Of a DNA stretch of 64,000 nucleotides, positions 27,319 through 35,888 are shown piece after piece. Made by a program: the position numbers and the translations under genes. The notes below the pieces were generated by a model. That model did not search any database, was not told the DNA's origin, and saw only the letters and a program-made list of their open reading frames with translations. This DNA comes from Maritimibacter dapengensis. GTDB lineage: Bacteria > Pseudomonadota > Alphaproteobacteria > Rhodobacterales > Rhodobacteraceae. Every line of letters starts with the position of its first letter. Position 1 is the first letter of the stretch. The stretch is taken from NCBI RefSeq assembly GCF_019218265.1, contig NZ_JAHUZE010000001.1, forward strand, positions 1,116,001 through 1,180,000, given 5' to 3'.

Positions 27319-28194
27319 ATGACCCGCCCCAACGCCCGCATCGCGGCCTTCCACGTCAACGGGGCCGATCGCTTCGGGGTCGTGACCGAAGAGGGGATCG
27401 TCGACCTGACGCCGGAATTTGGCGACCGGTTCAAAGGATTGAAAGAGGTGATCGAGGCCGATGCGCTTGCGGACCTCGTCAGCGCCGCGGAAGGCCGCGC
27501 CGCCAATTACCGCGAAGAGGATGTGACCTACCTCATTCCGATCGCCAACCCGGAAAAGCTCATCTGTATCGGTGTGAATTTCCCCGATCGAAACGCGGAA
27601 TACAAAGACGGCACGAAGGACGCGAAATCCTATCCGTCGATGTTCATCCGTTTCCCGCGCTCATTCGTCGGGCACGGTCAAAACATCGTCCGCCCGCCGG
27701 AATCCGAGCAACTCGATTACGAAGGCGAAGTGACTATCGTGATCGGCAAGGGCGGTCGGCGCATCGCGAAGGAAGATGCCTACGACCACATCGCGGCACT
27801 GACGCTGTGCAACGAGGGCACGATCCGCGACTGGGTCCGTCATGCGAAATTCAATGTCACGCAGGGCAAGAACTGGGACGCGTCCGGGGCCATCGGACCG
27901 TGGATCGTGCCCTTTGCCGACGCCAGCCAGCTGGACGACATCAAGCTTGAAACCCGCGTCAACGGAGAGGTCCGCCAGCAGGACCGCACGGGCCGGATGA
28001 TGTACGTTTTCCGCTATATCGTGAATTACATCAGCACCTTCACCACTCTGGTCCCGGGCGACGTGATCGTCTGTGGCACGCCGACCGGCGCGGGCGCGCG
28101 GTTCGACCCGCCGATCTGGCTGAAACCCGGCGATGTGGTCGAGGTCGAGGCGGAGGGCATCGGCATTCTGCGCAACACGGTGGCCGACGAATGA
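27319..28194 (+). CDS. hpaG: fumarylacetoacetate hydrolase family: HpaG-like decarboxylase/isomerase
   Basis: The 291-residue protein has one FAH catalytic domain with the metal motif LDYEGEV (Glu135, Glu137) and a further acid in GTIRDW (Asp171); VIVCGTPTGAG is the usual C-terminal motif. In this pathway the FAH protein decarboxylates 5-oxopent-3-ene-1,2,5-tricarboxylate and isomerises the product. E. coli HpaG is a two-domain duplication, whereas this is a single domain, so one or both steps may be done by a homodimer. The start at 27319 follows GAGGAGTTCACC. It overlaps hpaH by four bases. Confidence 0.85.
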   Translation: MTRPNARIAAFHVNGADRFGVVTEEGIVDLTPEFGDRFKGLKEVIEADALADLVSAAEGRAANYREEDVTYLIPIANPEKLICIGVNFPDRNAEYKDGTKDAKSYPSMFIRFPRSFVGHGQNIVRPPESEQLDYEGEVTIVIGKGGRRIAKEDAYDHIAALTLCNEGTIRDWVRHAKFNVTQGKNWDASGAIGPWIVPFADASQLDDIKLETRVNGEVRQQDRTGRMMYVFRYIVNYISTFTTLVPGDVIVCGTPTGAGARFDPPIWLKPGDVVEVEAEGIGILRNTVADE

Positions 28195-28988
28195 CGCCGG
28201 AGGAAATCAACAAGTCGGCTGCCGACCTTCTGACCGCAGAGCGGACGCAGTCGCAGATCGGCCTTCTCTCGCTCCGGCATCCGGAGATGACGCTGGACGA
28301 TGCCTATGCCATCCAGTCCGCGCAGATGGCGCAGAAGCTGGCAGCGGGGCGCAGCATCATCGGCTGGAAGATCGGGCTGACCTCGAAAATCATGCAAACG
28401 GCGCTGAACATCGACACGCCCGACAGTGGCGTTCTCTACGACGACATGTTGTTCGAGACCGGCGCGACCGTGCCTGCGGGTCGTTTCATCCAGCCCCGCG
28501 TCGAGGCCGAGATCGCCTTTGTCATGAAGGCACCGCTCGACGGCGGCGTGACGCGAGAGGACGTGCTGGCCGCGACCGAAGCCGTGGTGCCAAGTCTGGA
28601 GATCCTCGACACGCGCATCTTGCGCACCGATCCGGCAACAGGGCAGGCGCGGGTGATCTTCGACACCGTCAGCGACAACGCTGCCAATGCCGGGATCGTT
28701 CTGGGCAATGCGCGTCACGCGCCCGATGCGGTCGACCTGCGCTGGACCGGCGCCATCGTGCGCAAGAACGGCGAGGTCGAGGCAACAGGGCTGGGGGCTG
28801 CGGTGCTGGACGATCCGGTGATGGGCATTGTCTGGCTGGCGCGCCGGATGCACCAATACGGTCAGCGGATCGAGGCCGGACAGGTGATCCTGTCCGGGAG
28901 CTTCATCGCACCGCTGGAATGCCCGCCGGGCACCGGGATCGACGCGGATTTCGGACCTTTCGGCCACGTTTCCATTTCTTTCGATTGA
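28191..28988 (+). CDS. hpaH: 2-oxo-hept-4-ene-1,7-dioate hydratase
   Basis: The 265-residue member of the MhpD/HpaH hydratase branch of the FAH fold adds water to 2-oxohept-4-ene-1,7-dioate before aldol cleavage. GWKIGLTSKIMQ, SGVLYDDMLFETGA and FIQPRVEAEIAFVM are conserved family blocks. Gene order G-H-I and the four-base overlap with hpaG support the call. Confidence 0.94.
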   Translation: MTPEEINKSAADLLTAERTQSQIGLLSLRHPEMTLDDAYAIQSAQMAQKLAAGRSIIGWKIGLTSKIMQTALNIDTPDSGVLYDDMLFETGATVPAGRFIQPRVEAEIAFVMKAPLDGGVTREDVLAATEAVVPSLEILDTRILRTDPATGQARVIFDTVSDNAANAGIVLGNARHAPDAVDLRWTGAIVRKNGEVEATGLGAAVLDDPVMGIVWLARRMHQYGQRIEAGQVILSGSFIAPLECPPGTGIDADFGPFGHVSISFD

Positions 28989-28996
28989 GGTCAGCC

Positions 28997-29755
28997 ATGC
29001 CATCGCCCGTGAACACTTTCAAATCCCGTCTCAAGTCAGGCGAAACCCAGATCGGTCTATGGGTCGCGCTGGGCGACCCTTCGGTGGCCGAGCTGTGCGC
29101 GGGGACCGGGTTCGACTGGCTGGTGATCGACGGTGAACATGGCCCGAACGGCCTGCGCGATATGCTGGCGCAACTCCGGGCCATCGGCGGCAAGACGCAT
29201 CCGGTGGTTCGCACGCGTGACGATAACAGAGCGGAGATCAAACAGATCCTCGATATCGGGGCGCAGACCCTTCTGGTGCCGATGATCGAAAGCGCGGATC
29301 AGGCCCGCGAGGTCGTGCGCTCGGTTCTCTATCCGCCCGCCGGTGTGCGTGGGGTCGGTGCCGCATTGGCGCGGGCGTCGGAATTCGGCGCGATTGCGGA
29401 TTACCTTCCAACGGCCAACGACGAGGTCTGCCTGCTGCTTCAGGTCGAGAACAGGGCCGGGATGGCGGCGCTCGACGACATCCTTGCGGTCGACGGCATT
29501 GACGGCGTGTTCGTGGGCCCGGCGGATCTTGCCGCGGACATGGGGTTCGCTGGCCACCCCGGCGCGCCCGAGGTGCAGGCGGTCGTGAACGACGCGCTGC
29601 AACGCATTCGTGCCGCAGGCCGCGCGGCTGGCATCCTGACTTCGGACCTCGATCTGGCCCACGGCTACGCGCGCGATGGCATCGACTTCCTCGCGATCGG
29701 GTCCGATGTGGGCGTCCTTCGGTCGGGCCTCAAGGCGCTTCGCGCAGCGTTCTGA
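28997..29755 (+). CDS. hpaI: 4-hydroxy-2-oxoheptanedioate aldolase
   Basis: The class II, metal-dependent HpcH/HpaI aldolase splits 4-hydroxy-2-oxoheptanedioate into pyruvate and succinate semialdehyde, the last step of the pathway. The 252-residue protein has IDGEHGPN near residue 45 with the catalytic His, VPMIESADQA, and FVGPADLAADMG with the metal ligand. The reading frame is open long before the gene, but the ATG at 28997, eight bases after the hpaH stop, gives the correct N-terminus (MPSPVNTFKSRLKSG). Confidence 0.95.
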   Translation: MPSPVNTFKSRLKSGETQIGLWVALGDPSVAELCAGTGFDWLVIDGEHGPNGLRDMLAQLRAIGGKTHPVVRTRDDNRAEIKQILDIGAQTLLVPMIESADQAREVVRSVLYPPAGVRGVGAALARASEFGAIADYLPTANDEVCLLLQVENRAGMAALDDILAVDGIDGVFVGPADLAADMGFAGHPGAPEVQAVVNDALQRIRAAGRAAGILTSDLDLAHGYARDGIDFLAIGSDVGVLRSGLKALRAAF

Positions 29756-29804
29756 TCGGCGCGGGTTGATCGAAATCAAGGAACCGGCTTCCGGACTCCT
29801 ATAT

Positions 29805-29816
29805 TGAACATGTTAA
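29805..29816. promoter_or_regulatory. candidate HpaR operator before second dioxygenase
   Basis: TGAACATGTTAA matches the perfect palindrome at 24285-24296 in 11 of 12 positions and lies 20 bases before the ATG of the LigB-type dioxygenase. A TATATT hexamer (29800-29805) abuts its left edge. This indicates that the gene has its own HpaR-controlled promoter rather than depending on readthrough from hpaI. Confidence 0.65.
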
Positions 29817-29836
29817 ATAAAAGGGAGGGATGACCG

Positions 29837-30691
29837 ATGGGGAAACTGGTTCTCGCAGCGAAGTGCACGCATGTGCCGACGATGTTGATGTCGGAGCAGG
29901 ACGGTGCGTTGAAAGGCTGCCGACAGGCGGCGATTGATGGGCACAGGAAGATCGGCGAAATGGCCCGTGCGGCCGGGGCCGACACCTTTGTCGTGCTCGA
30001 CACGCACTGGCTGGTGAACGCCGGCTACCACGTCAATGCCAACGACAGCTTCAAGGGCATTTATACATCGCACGAGTTTCCGCAGTTCATCCAGGACATG
30101 GGTTATGAATACGAGGGCAACCCGGCCTTGGGCGACCGGATCGCCGCCGCCGCAATGGATCTGGGCGTTCACACCGAGAGCCATCAGATCGACAGCCTCG
30201 ACCTCGAATACGGCACGCTGGTTCCGATGCGCTACATGAACGAGGATCGTGCACTCAAGGTCGTATCGGTCGCGGCCATGTGCACCGTCCACAGCCTCGA
30301 CTCGTCGCGCACGTTGGGGGAGGCGATCCGCATCGCTATCGAGAAGTCCGACAACAATGTCGCTTTGATCGCGTCGGGGTCGCTGAGCCACCACATCTGG
30401 GCGAATGACGATTACGCCGCCAACAACGGCACCTTCACGATCTCGTCCAAGTTCAACGAGGTGGTCGATCGCCGCGTGCTCGAGATGTGGCAGAATGGCG
30501 AGACCGAGCTGTTTCTGGAGATGCTGCCCGATTACGCGAAGCATTGCGACGGAGAGGGCGACATGCATGACACGATCATGCTGTTCGGCGCTTTGGGCTG
30601 GGACAGCTACAAAGGCAAGGGTGAGGTCATCACCGAATACTTTCCGAGTTCCGGCACCGGCCAGACCAACGTGGTTTTTCCTGTGAATTGA
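29837..30691 (+). CDS. hpaD: 3,4-dihydroxyphenylacetate 2,3-dioxygenase, type III (LigB) extradiol enzyme
   Basis: The 284-residue protein is clearly homologous to E. coli HpaD/HpcB: THVPTM (His12), GCRQAAIDGH, VVLDTHWLVNAGYH, LEYGTLVPMRYMNED, ASGSLSHH, and the C-terminal SSGTGQTNVVFP. LigB-type enzymes bind Fe(II) with two His and one Glu and are unrelated in fold to the VOC enzyme encoded 2.6 kb upstream. It is preceded by AAGGGAGGG and its own operator, and separated from hpaI by 81 bases. It is the last gene of the cluster; hpaBC and a transporter are not in the window. Confidence 0.95.
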   Translation: MGKLVLAAKCTHVPTMLMSEQDGALKGCRQAAIDGHRKIGEMARAAGADTFVVLDTHWLVNAGYHVNANDSFKGIYTSHEFPQFIQDMGYEYEGNPALGDRIAAAAMDLGVHTESHQIDSLDLEYGTLVPMRYMNEDRALKVVSVAAMCTVHSLDSSRTLGEAIRIAIEKSDNNVALIASGSLSHHIWANDDYAANNGTFTISSKFNEVVDRRVLEMWQNGETELFLEMLPDYAKHCDGEGDMHDTIMLFGALGWDSYKGKGEVITEYFPSSGTGQTNVVFPVN

Positions 30692-30832
30692 CGGCGAGGT
30701 AGCGCGCGTGCCGGGGCCGGGTGTAACCGATGTCCCCTGAGATCGGGAAAGAAGCCCGCCCGATGGCGCGTGCGTCCGGCCCGGGCCCCGGCTCTTTCAA
30801 GCAGAACCGGCGCTCCTCAAGCCGCATCGGCT

Positions 30833-31885
30833 TCAATACCGGGCATCGAGGCCTTCGGTCTCGACAACCCCCATCTCCTCGAGAGCGGTGTCGGTGAAGC
30901 TGAAATCGACGATGTCGTCAATTCCGATCACCGGGACATCGCTGAAATCGGGATTGGAATAGGTGAAGTCGAACGACGCTTGCAGCGTATCTCGGCGCAT
31001 GCAGCCGTTGACGCACCAAAGTGTGCCGTTGAAGGCGGCGGTCCGTTCGATCGCTTCGGGGGTCAGATCGGGTCGCCGCTCGGTCGCGGCTTCGATCCAG
31101 ACGTCCGGGTCGGCCGCGAAGTCGCGCGAGGCTTCCATGATGGCATTGGTGAACCGTTGCAGCGCCTCGCGATTTTCCTCGATGCTGTCCTCCCGCACGA
31201 CAAGGAACTTCGGCGCCGCTGGCGCGCGTGAGGCGAAGACGTCGGCTGGCAAGAGCATATGCAGGCCCTCCACATCCTCGACCGACGAATAGGTGCCAAA
31301 GGAGACGGTCGTCGCATCCACCCGATCGACGGCGAGCGCCTGAACCCGGACCGACGGCGCACCAATGGCAACGTAGTCCGGCAGATCGGGATCGAGGTCG
31401 AAGCTGCGCAGCACCGCTTGCGTCAGCGCGTGATCGAGACCGCCGATGTCGGAGATAGCAAAGCTACGTCCTTCGAGGTCCTCGAGTGAGGTGATGTCGG
31501 ACCGCGATGCGATCAGGAACGGGATGCCTGACCCCACCGAGAGGAAGCCCCGCACCGGAAGATCGTTGGCAGCGTCAAGCCGGATGGCCGCGTCGATGGT
31601 GATATGCGCGACGTCCACGTCCCCGGATTGCAGCGCGGCCGCGGCAAGGGGCGTTCCGTCGAGCCCGATATAGGTGACCTCGACCTCGTGCTTTTCGAAG
31701 TAGCCGAAATCCTGGGCCAGTTGGAATACCGAGGATGTTGTCGGATTGAAGATATTGTCATCGGTGGCGAGGGTGACTGTGAGTTGTGGAGTCTCTTGTG
31801 CGACCGATGCGCCGACACCGGCGAATGTACAGAGCGCGGCGGCCGCGAGAGTAGAGCGCGCGATTGAAGTGGTCGTGTTGAACAT
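30833..31885 (-). CDS. SsuA/NMT1-like ABC transporter substrate-binding protein
   Basis: The 350-residue periplasmic protein has a Sec signal peptide (hydrophobic 10-28, cleavage near VAQ). It then has the NMT1/SsuA-type binding fold: NIFNPTTSSVFQLAQDFGYFEKHEVEV, GDVDVAHITIDAAIRLDAAND and a LEDLEGRSFAISDIGG hinge block. Two cysteines in LWCVNGCMRR may form a disulfide. It is the last gene of a five-gene minus-strand operon that begins with the permease at 36750 and includes the ATPase, DUF1800 and DUF1501 genes. The ligand is unknown; related proteins bind sulfonates, nitrate or thiamine precursors. Confidence 0.85.
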   Translation of the reverse strand: MFNTTTSIARSTLAAAALCTFAGVGASVAQETPQLTVTLATDDNIFNPTTSSVFQLAQDFGYFEKHEVEVTYIGLDGTPLAAAALQSGDVDVAHITIDAAIRLDAANDLPVRGFLSVGSGIPFLIASRSDITSLEDLEGRSFAISDIGGLDHALTQAVLRSFDLDPDLPDYVAIGAPSVRVQALAVDRVDATTVSFGTYSSVEDVEGLHMLLPADVFASRAPAAPKFLVVREDSIEENREALQRFTNAIMEASRDFAADPDVWIEAATERRPDLTPEAIERTAAFNGTLWCVNGCMRRDTLQASFDFTYSNPDFSDVPVIGIDDIVDFSFTDTALEEMGVVETEGLDARY

Positions 31886-31936
31886 GATCGTTTGTCCTTG
31901 TTTTGCGCCCGACGCATGCGCGGACGTGTGTGGTCG

Positions 31937-33181
31937 TCAGGCCGCCGCCGATGCGAAGACGGGCAGCGGTTCGAAATCCCGGTTCAAGATCGTTCCGACG
32001 GCGTCGCAGCCCATCCAGCCGTTGATGAGCGTGGCGTAGACGCGGCGAAAATCGGTGGTGTATTTCAGGTTGCCGCCGTCCAGATCGGTCAGGCTTGGCA
32101 CGGCGCCGTAATGCCCCCCGTGTATGGGCTTCCCGATGATGAAGGCAGGACCGGCGGTGCCGTGGTCCGTGCCAAGGCTGGTATTCTCGCCCACGCGCCG
32201 TCCGAATTCGGAAAACGCCATCAGGACGACATCGTCGCCGCGCCCCAGCCTGTCCATGTCACTCAGGAATGCTGCGATGTGGTCAGAGGTGTATGACAGG
32301 AGGCGGGTGTGCAGGTTGCCCTGATGGACATGAGTGTCGAAGGCGTTGTTGCGAAAGGGAACATAGTAAACCTGCGTCGGGAAATCGGCGGCGATCAGCG
32401 CCGCCACCCGCTCCAGCCCCCAGTTCACGAGGCCATAATCGACTGGCGTTTCATAGCTCTCCCACGCCTCACGCACCAACCGCTCTGAACGGCTGGCGCT
32501 GGCGGCGATATCGAAGAGATAGTCGAGCGAGGGATTGCTGGATGCATCACTCGCAGCGTCGCCCGCAGCGATGGCCGCCGCCTCGGGATGGAACATGCGA
32601 CGGCTGAACTTGTCGGGGTCGTCGAAGACCAGCGGCACATGGTGCTTCGCCTTGACAGCAAGGGATTGGTGGTCGTCGATGTTGACGAGAAAATTCTGTA
32701 TGTGGCCCTGAGGATCAATCGCGTCCGCCATACGCCCCAGCCAGCCATAGACCTCGCCGCTATTCGGTGCGCCTGTCTGCCAGAAGGCCATGGACGAGAA
32801 ATGCGAAAAGGAAGGCTGGTCGTAGCCGACACCGTGGACGATGGCCATCTGCCCATCCTTGTAGAGCCGCTCGAAACCGGGCATCGACTTCTGGAAGGCG
32901 AAGTGGTCATCAATCTGCAGGGCTTGCTCCTTGCGGATGCCAAGATTGGGCCGCGCGCGGTAATAGGCGTCATCAGCGTGGGGAATGACGGTGTTCAACC
33001 CATCGTTCCCGCCGGACAATTCGACAATGACCAGTATTCTGTCCTTGGCATCCTGGTCGGTCAGCTTCGACCAGACGGGCGCGCTGGCGATGCCGCCCGC
33101 GCCCTTGAGCACGATGCTTTCGTAGCCCGACTTCTTGAGGGTGTTTCTTTCTTCGGCGGTCAGCTTTGGTCGTCTGGCCAT
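31937..33181 (-). CDS. DUF1501 domain protein
   Basis: The 414-residue protein matches the DUF1501 family, with RILVIVELSGGNDGLNTVIPHAD near residues 48-71 and a late FSEFGRRVGENTSLGTDHGTAGPAF block related to sulfatase/alkaline-phosphatase-like folds. Most DUF1501 proteins begin with a Tat signal; here the N-terminus (MARRPKLTAEERN) shows no hydrophobic segment, so export is doubtful. The partner DUF1800 gene lies directly upstream, the usual pairing. Unusually, the pair sits inside an ABC transporter operon. The function is unknown. Confidence 0.88.
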   Translation of the reverse strand: MARRPKLTAEERNTLKKSGYESIVLKGAGGIASAPVWSKLTDQDAKDRILVIVELSGGNDGLNTVIPHADDAYYRARPNLGIRKEQALQIDDHFAFQKSMPGFERLYKDGQMAIVHGVGYDQPSFSHFSSMAFWQTGAPNSGEVYGWLGRMADAIDPQGHIQNFLVNIDDHQSLAVKAKHHVPLVFDDPDKFSRRMFHPEAAAIAAGDAASDASSNPSLDYLFDIAASASRSERLVREAWESYETPVDYGLVNWGLERVAALIAADFPTQVYYVPFRNNAFDTHVHQGNLHTRLLSYTSDHIAAFLSDMDRLGRGDDVVLMAFSEFGRRVGENTSLGTDHGTAGPAFIIGKPIHGGHYGAVPSLTDLDGGNLKYTTDFRRVYATLINGWMGCDAVGTILNRDFEPLPVFASAAA

Positions 33182-33201
33182 GTCAAGGCTCCCGGGTTTG
33201 T

Positions 33202-34923
33202 TCAGGCGAGTTGGTATTGTGGCGTGCACATGATCGCGTGGGCCACCAGCCGAAGGCCGTATTCGGTATAACCCTGGGCCTCTGCCAGGTCCGATGTGCC
33301 AAGCTCGTCGGTCAGCATCTCGATGAGGGCGCTGCGCGATGACTCGGTCAGAGGCACGCACAGAAGACGGTCGGCGAGACGATCGACCGCGTCCTCCGTC
33401 GTGCAAGCCCCTTCGGCAGCGAGTGTCCCGGTCAGATGAAACTGGGCGGCCGCTCTCGGGATCGGCTTGAGCATGCGCATGGCCTCCTGCCAGCCCATGA
33501 GATTGCCGAGCCGGGTATTGAAGCTCTCCTGGATGCCGGCCGTCGCGCTCGGGGCCGCACCTTCTTCGAGCGTAGCGGCAGTGATCTCCATGCCCGCATT
33601 GATATTGTCATTGGTGCGGCGGACGATGTCGCCCGGTTCATGGTTCGGGTCGACGAAAGAGATCATGTCGGGGAACATCACCTCGCGGGCGAAGTTTCCA
33701 CGTTCGAACAGCAGGCCCGGGGTGATCCAGGCGCGACCCTCGCTCCATCCTGCAACCGTCGGCGGATAGAGCAAAATCTGGCCCAGCGTCTTGCCGGTCG
33801 TATAGGGATCCGGGATGCCCGGCATCGCGTCGAGGCCAAGCTTGCGATAGGTCGAAACGATAAGCTCGGTCGGTGACATGATATGCGTGGCGACGGAGGC
33901 ATCGCTGTAGAAGTCCTCCGACAGAAACAGCGTCTCCAGAAACGGAGTCACCCGGTAGTCATTGTCGCGAAACACTCTGCCCAACTCTTGCGCGAAATCC
34001 TCCGGGATGTCTTCGCGCACGAAGAAACGATAGATCTTCGAGGCGATATAGATTGCCGTCTGATCCTGTTCGAGGATCATGGCAAGGATGTCGTCCCCGT
34101 CGAACGCCCCGGTCTTGCCGAAGAACGTCTTTTCGCCGGCGTCGTGTTTGGCTTCGTCGAAGCGAAATTCCAGGTCGTCATTGCTCCAGCCGGTAAAGGC
34201 GCGGGCGGCTTCGCGGATGTCTTCCTCGGTGTAGTTGCCGACGCCGAGGGTGAAGAGCTCCATGACCTCGCGGCCGAAATTCTCGTTCGGGGAGCCTTTC
34301 ACGTTGTGCGTCGCATCAAGGAAGACGAGCATCGCGGGGTCCTTGGCGACGGCCGTCAGGAGATCGCGGAAGCTCCCCAGGGCGCCGGCGCGAAGCGTGT
34401 CGATCTGAAGCTTGATCTTGCGGTAGTCGCGCACCTTTTCCTCGCCGGTCGCGAAATGGCCATGCCAGAAGAGCGTCATTTTTTCTTCGAGCGGATGGCC
34501 GCTGCGGAGCATTTGGTCGAGCCACCAGAAGGCGACGCGCCGCGTCTCGAGCATGCTGGCGCGGCGCCAGTAGAAGAACCGGTTCGTCGCGGGCTGAAGC
34601 GGGCGCGGCCCGGCGGGTTTGTTTCTCACGCCCATGACCTCGCCGGTTTCGGCGGCATGGTCTGTGGTTGCCGGTCGCGACGGCGGAAAATCGGCGAGGC
34701 TGGGTTCCCAGAAACCGGATTCCTCGAAATCCGGCAGGGCGGGGCGGTCGGCCCGCCCATGTATCATGAGGTCAACCGCGTCCTGCGGGGACATGGCTGC
34801 GAGGTCGGCGATTTCGGCCGGTGTTCCGCAGAACCCCGCCCGCCTCAGAAGGTGCGCGGCCCTGTCCTTATTCCAATGCGACGCGCTGATCGGCGCGAGA
34901 TTGCCCTCTGTTGGAGGTGCCAT
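33202..34923 (-). CDS. DUF1800 domain protein
   Basis: The 573-residue protein has the DUF1800 landmarks: HLLRRAGFCGTPAEI near the N-terminus, EKMTLFWHGHFATGEEKV around 150, SPNENFGREVMELFTLGVG around 212 and IREAARAFTGW around 236. No signal peptide is evident. DUF1800 and DUF1501 proteins are nearly always encoded together and are suspected to act together, but no activity is established. It is cotranscribed with the ABC ATPase upstream (113-base gap) and DUF1501 downstream (20-base gap). Confidence 0.9.
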   Translation of the reverse strand: MAPPTEGNLAPISASHWNKDRAAHLLRRAGFCGTPAEIADLAAMSPQDAVDLMIHGRADRPALPDFEESGFWEPSLADFPPSRPATTDHAAETGEVMGVRNKPAGPRPLQPATNRFFYWRRASMLETRRVAFWWLDQMLRSGHPLEEKMTLFWHGHFATGEEKVRDYRKIKLQIDTLRAGALGSFRDLLTAVAKDPAMLVFLDATHNVKGSPNENFGREVMELFTLGVGNYTEEDIREAARAFTGWSNDDLEFRFDEAKHDAGEKTFFGKTGAFDGDDILAMILEQDQTAIYIASKIYRFFVREDIPEDFAQELGRVFRDNDYRVTPFLETLFLSEDFYSDASVATHIMSPTELIVSTYRKLGLDAMPGIPDPYTTGKTLGQILLYPPTVAGWSEGRAWITPGLLFERGNFAREVMFPDMISFVDPNHEPGDIVRRTNDNINAGMEITAATLEEGAAPSATAGIQESFNTRLGNLMGWQEAMRMLKPIPRAAAQFHLTGTLAAEGACTTEDAVDRLADRLLCVPLTESSRSALIEMLTDELGTSDLAEAQGYTEYGLRLVAHAIMCTPQYQLA

Positions 34924-35036
34924 GCCGGCCTCCCTGAATTGCGCCGTTGATCGGCGCGCCGGTCGTTATCAGGATGGTAGGCATGGGGCAGGTTTCGAAC
35001 AATTCGATGGTGGCCTATCGACGCGATAAGCAGCCC

Positions 35037-35888
35037 CTATCGCGGCTCGCCACGGTTCGGCGCGTGTTCCGAAAAAGCGCCGGTCAGTTCCTCAAGAACG
35101 GTGCCCTCGCGTCCCATCGCGTGAATCCTGTCCCACAAGGAGCGGCGCAGGTCCGCAAAGGCGGGCAGGCCGCGTGGATCGACCTGGGACCGTGGCTCGG
35201 GCAGATCGACCGGGACGACAGCATCAATGCGGCCCGGTCTCGGGCGCAGAACCACGATCCGTTGCGACAGGATGATTGCCTCGTCAATGTCATGGGTGAC
35301 GAAGACGACCGCCATGTGCCTCCGTTCCCAAAGGCGCAGCAGTTCAATGCGAAGCGTTTCGCGTGTCATCGCATCCAGCGCCGCGAACGGTTCGTCCATC
35401 AGCAGAACATCCGGCTCCACGGCCAAGGCGCGTGCAAGGCCCACGCGCTGCCGCATCCCGCCCGAAAGCTCATGGGGATGAGCGTCGGCGAAATCGCGCA
35501 ATCCCACGGCACCCAGCAGGGCGAGGGCGCGGTCCCGGCAATCCGCGCGCGAATGGCCCCTCAGTCTCAGGACGAATTCGATATTGCCGGCCACCGTCCG
35601 CCACGGCAGGAGCCGGGCAGATTGGAAGACCATGGCCATGTTCTGCTTGGGGTCGGGCGGCCTTCCATTGACCAGCACTTCACCGTTGTCTGGTTTGATC
35701 AGTCCGTTGATCAGTCGCAACAATGTCGTCTTGCCACAGCCGGAGGGACCGACCACGCTGATGAATTCGCCTTTGCCGACATCGAAGGTCAGGTCGTCCA
35801 GCGCGTGGACCTGGGCGCTCTTGAACGACTTGCTCACCCCTCGAAGCCGTATTGGTGGCATGGAGTCCCGGGGCACTTCAGCCTCCAT
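35037..35888 (-). CDS. SsuB/TauB-like ABC transporter ATP-binding protein
   Basis: The 283-residue ATPase has Walker A GPSGCGKTT (47-55), the signature LSGGMRQR, Walker B VLLMDEPFAALD and the H-loop FVTHDIDEA, in the order of the nitrate/sulfonate/taurine family. The chosen ATG overlaps the permease stop by 11 bases. An internal ATG at 35861 would give 274 residues and cannot be excluded. It pairs with the permease directly upstream and probably with the binding protein at the operon's end. Confidence 0.9.
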   Translation of the reverse strand: MEAEVPRDSMPPIRLRGVSKSFKSAQVHALDDLTFDVGKGEFISVVGPSGCGKTTLLRLINGLIKPDNGEVLVNGRPPDPKQNMAMVFQSARLLPWRTVAGNIEFVLRLRGHSRADCRDRALALLGAVGLRDFADAHPHELSGGMRQRVGLARALAVEPDVLLMDEPFAALDAMTRETLRIELLRLWERRHMAVVFVTHDIDEAIILSQRIVVLRPRPGRIDAVVPVDLPEPRSQVDPRGLPAFADLRRSLWDRIHAMGREGTVLEELTGAFSEHAPNRGEPR

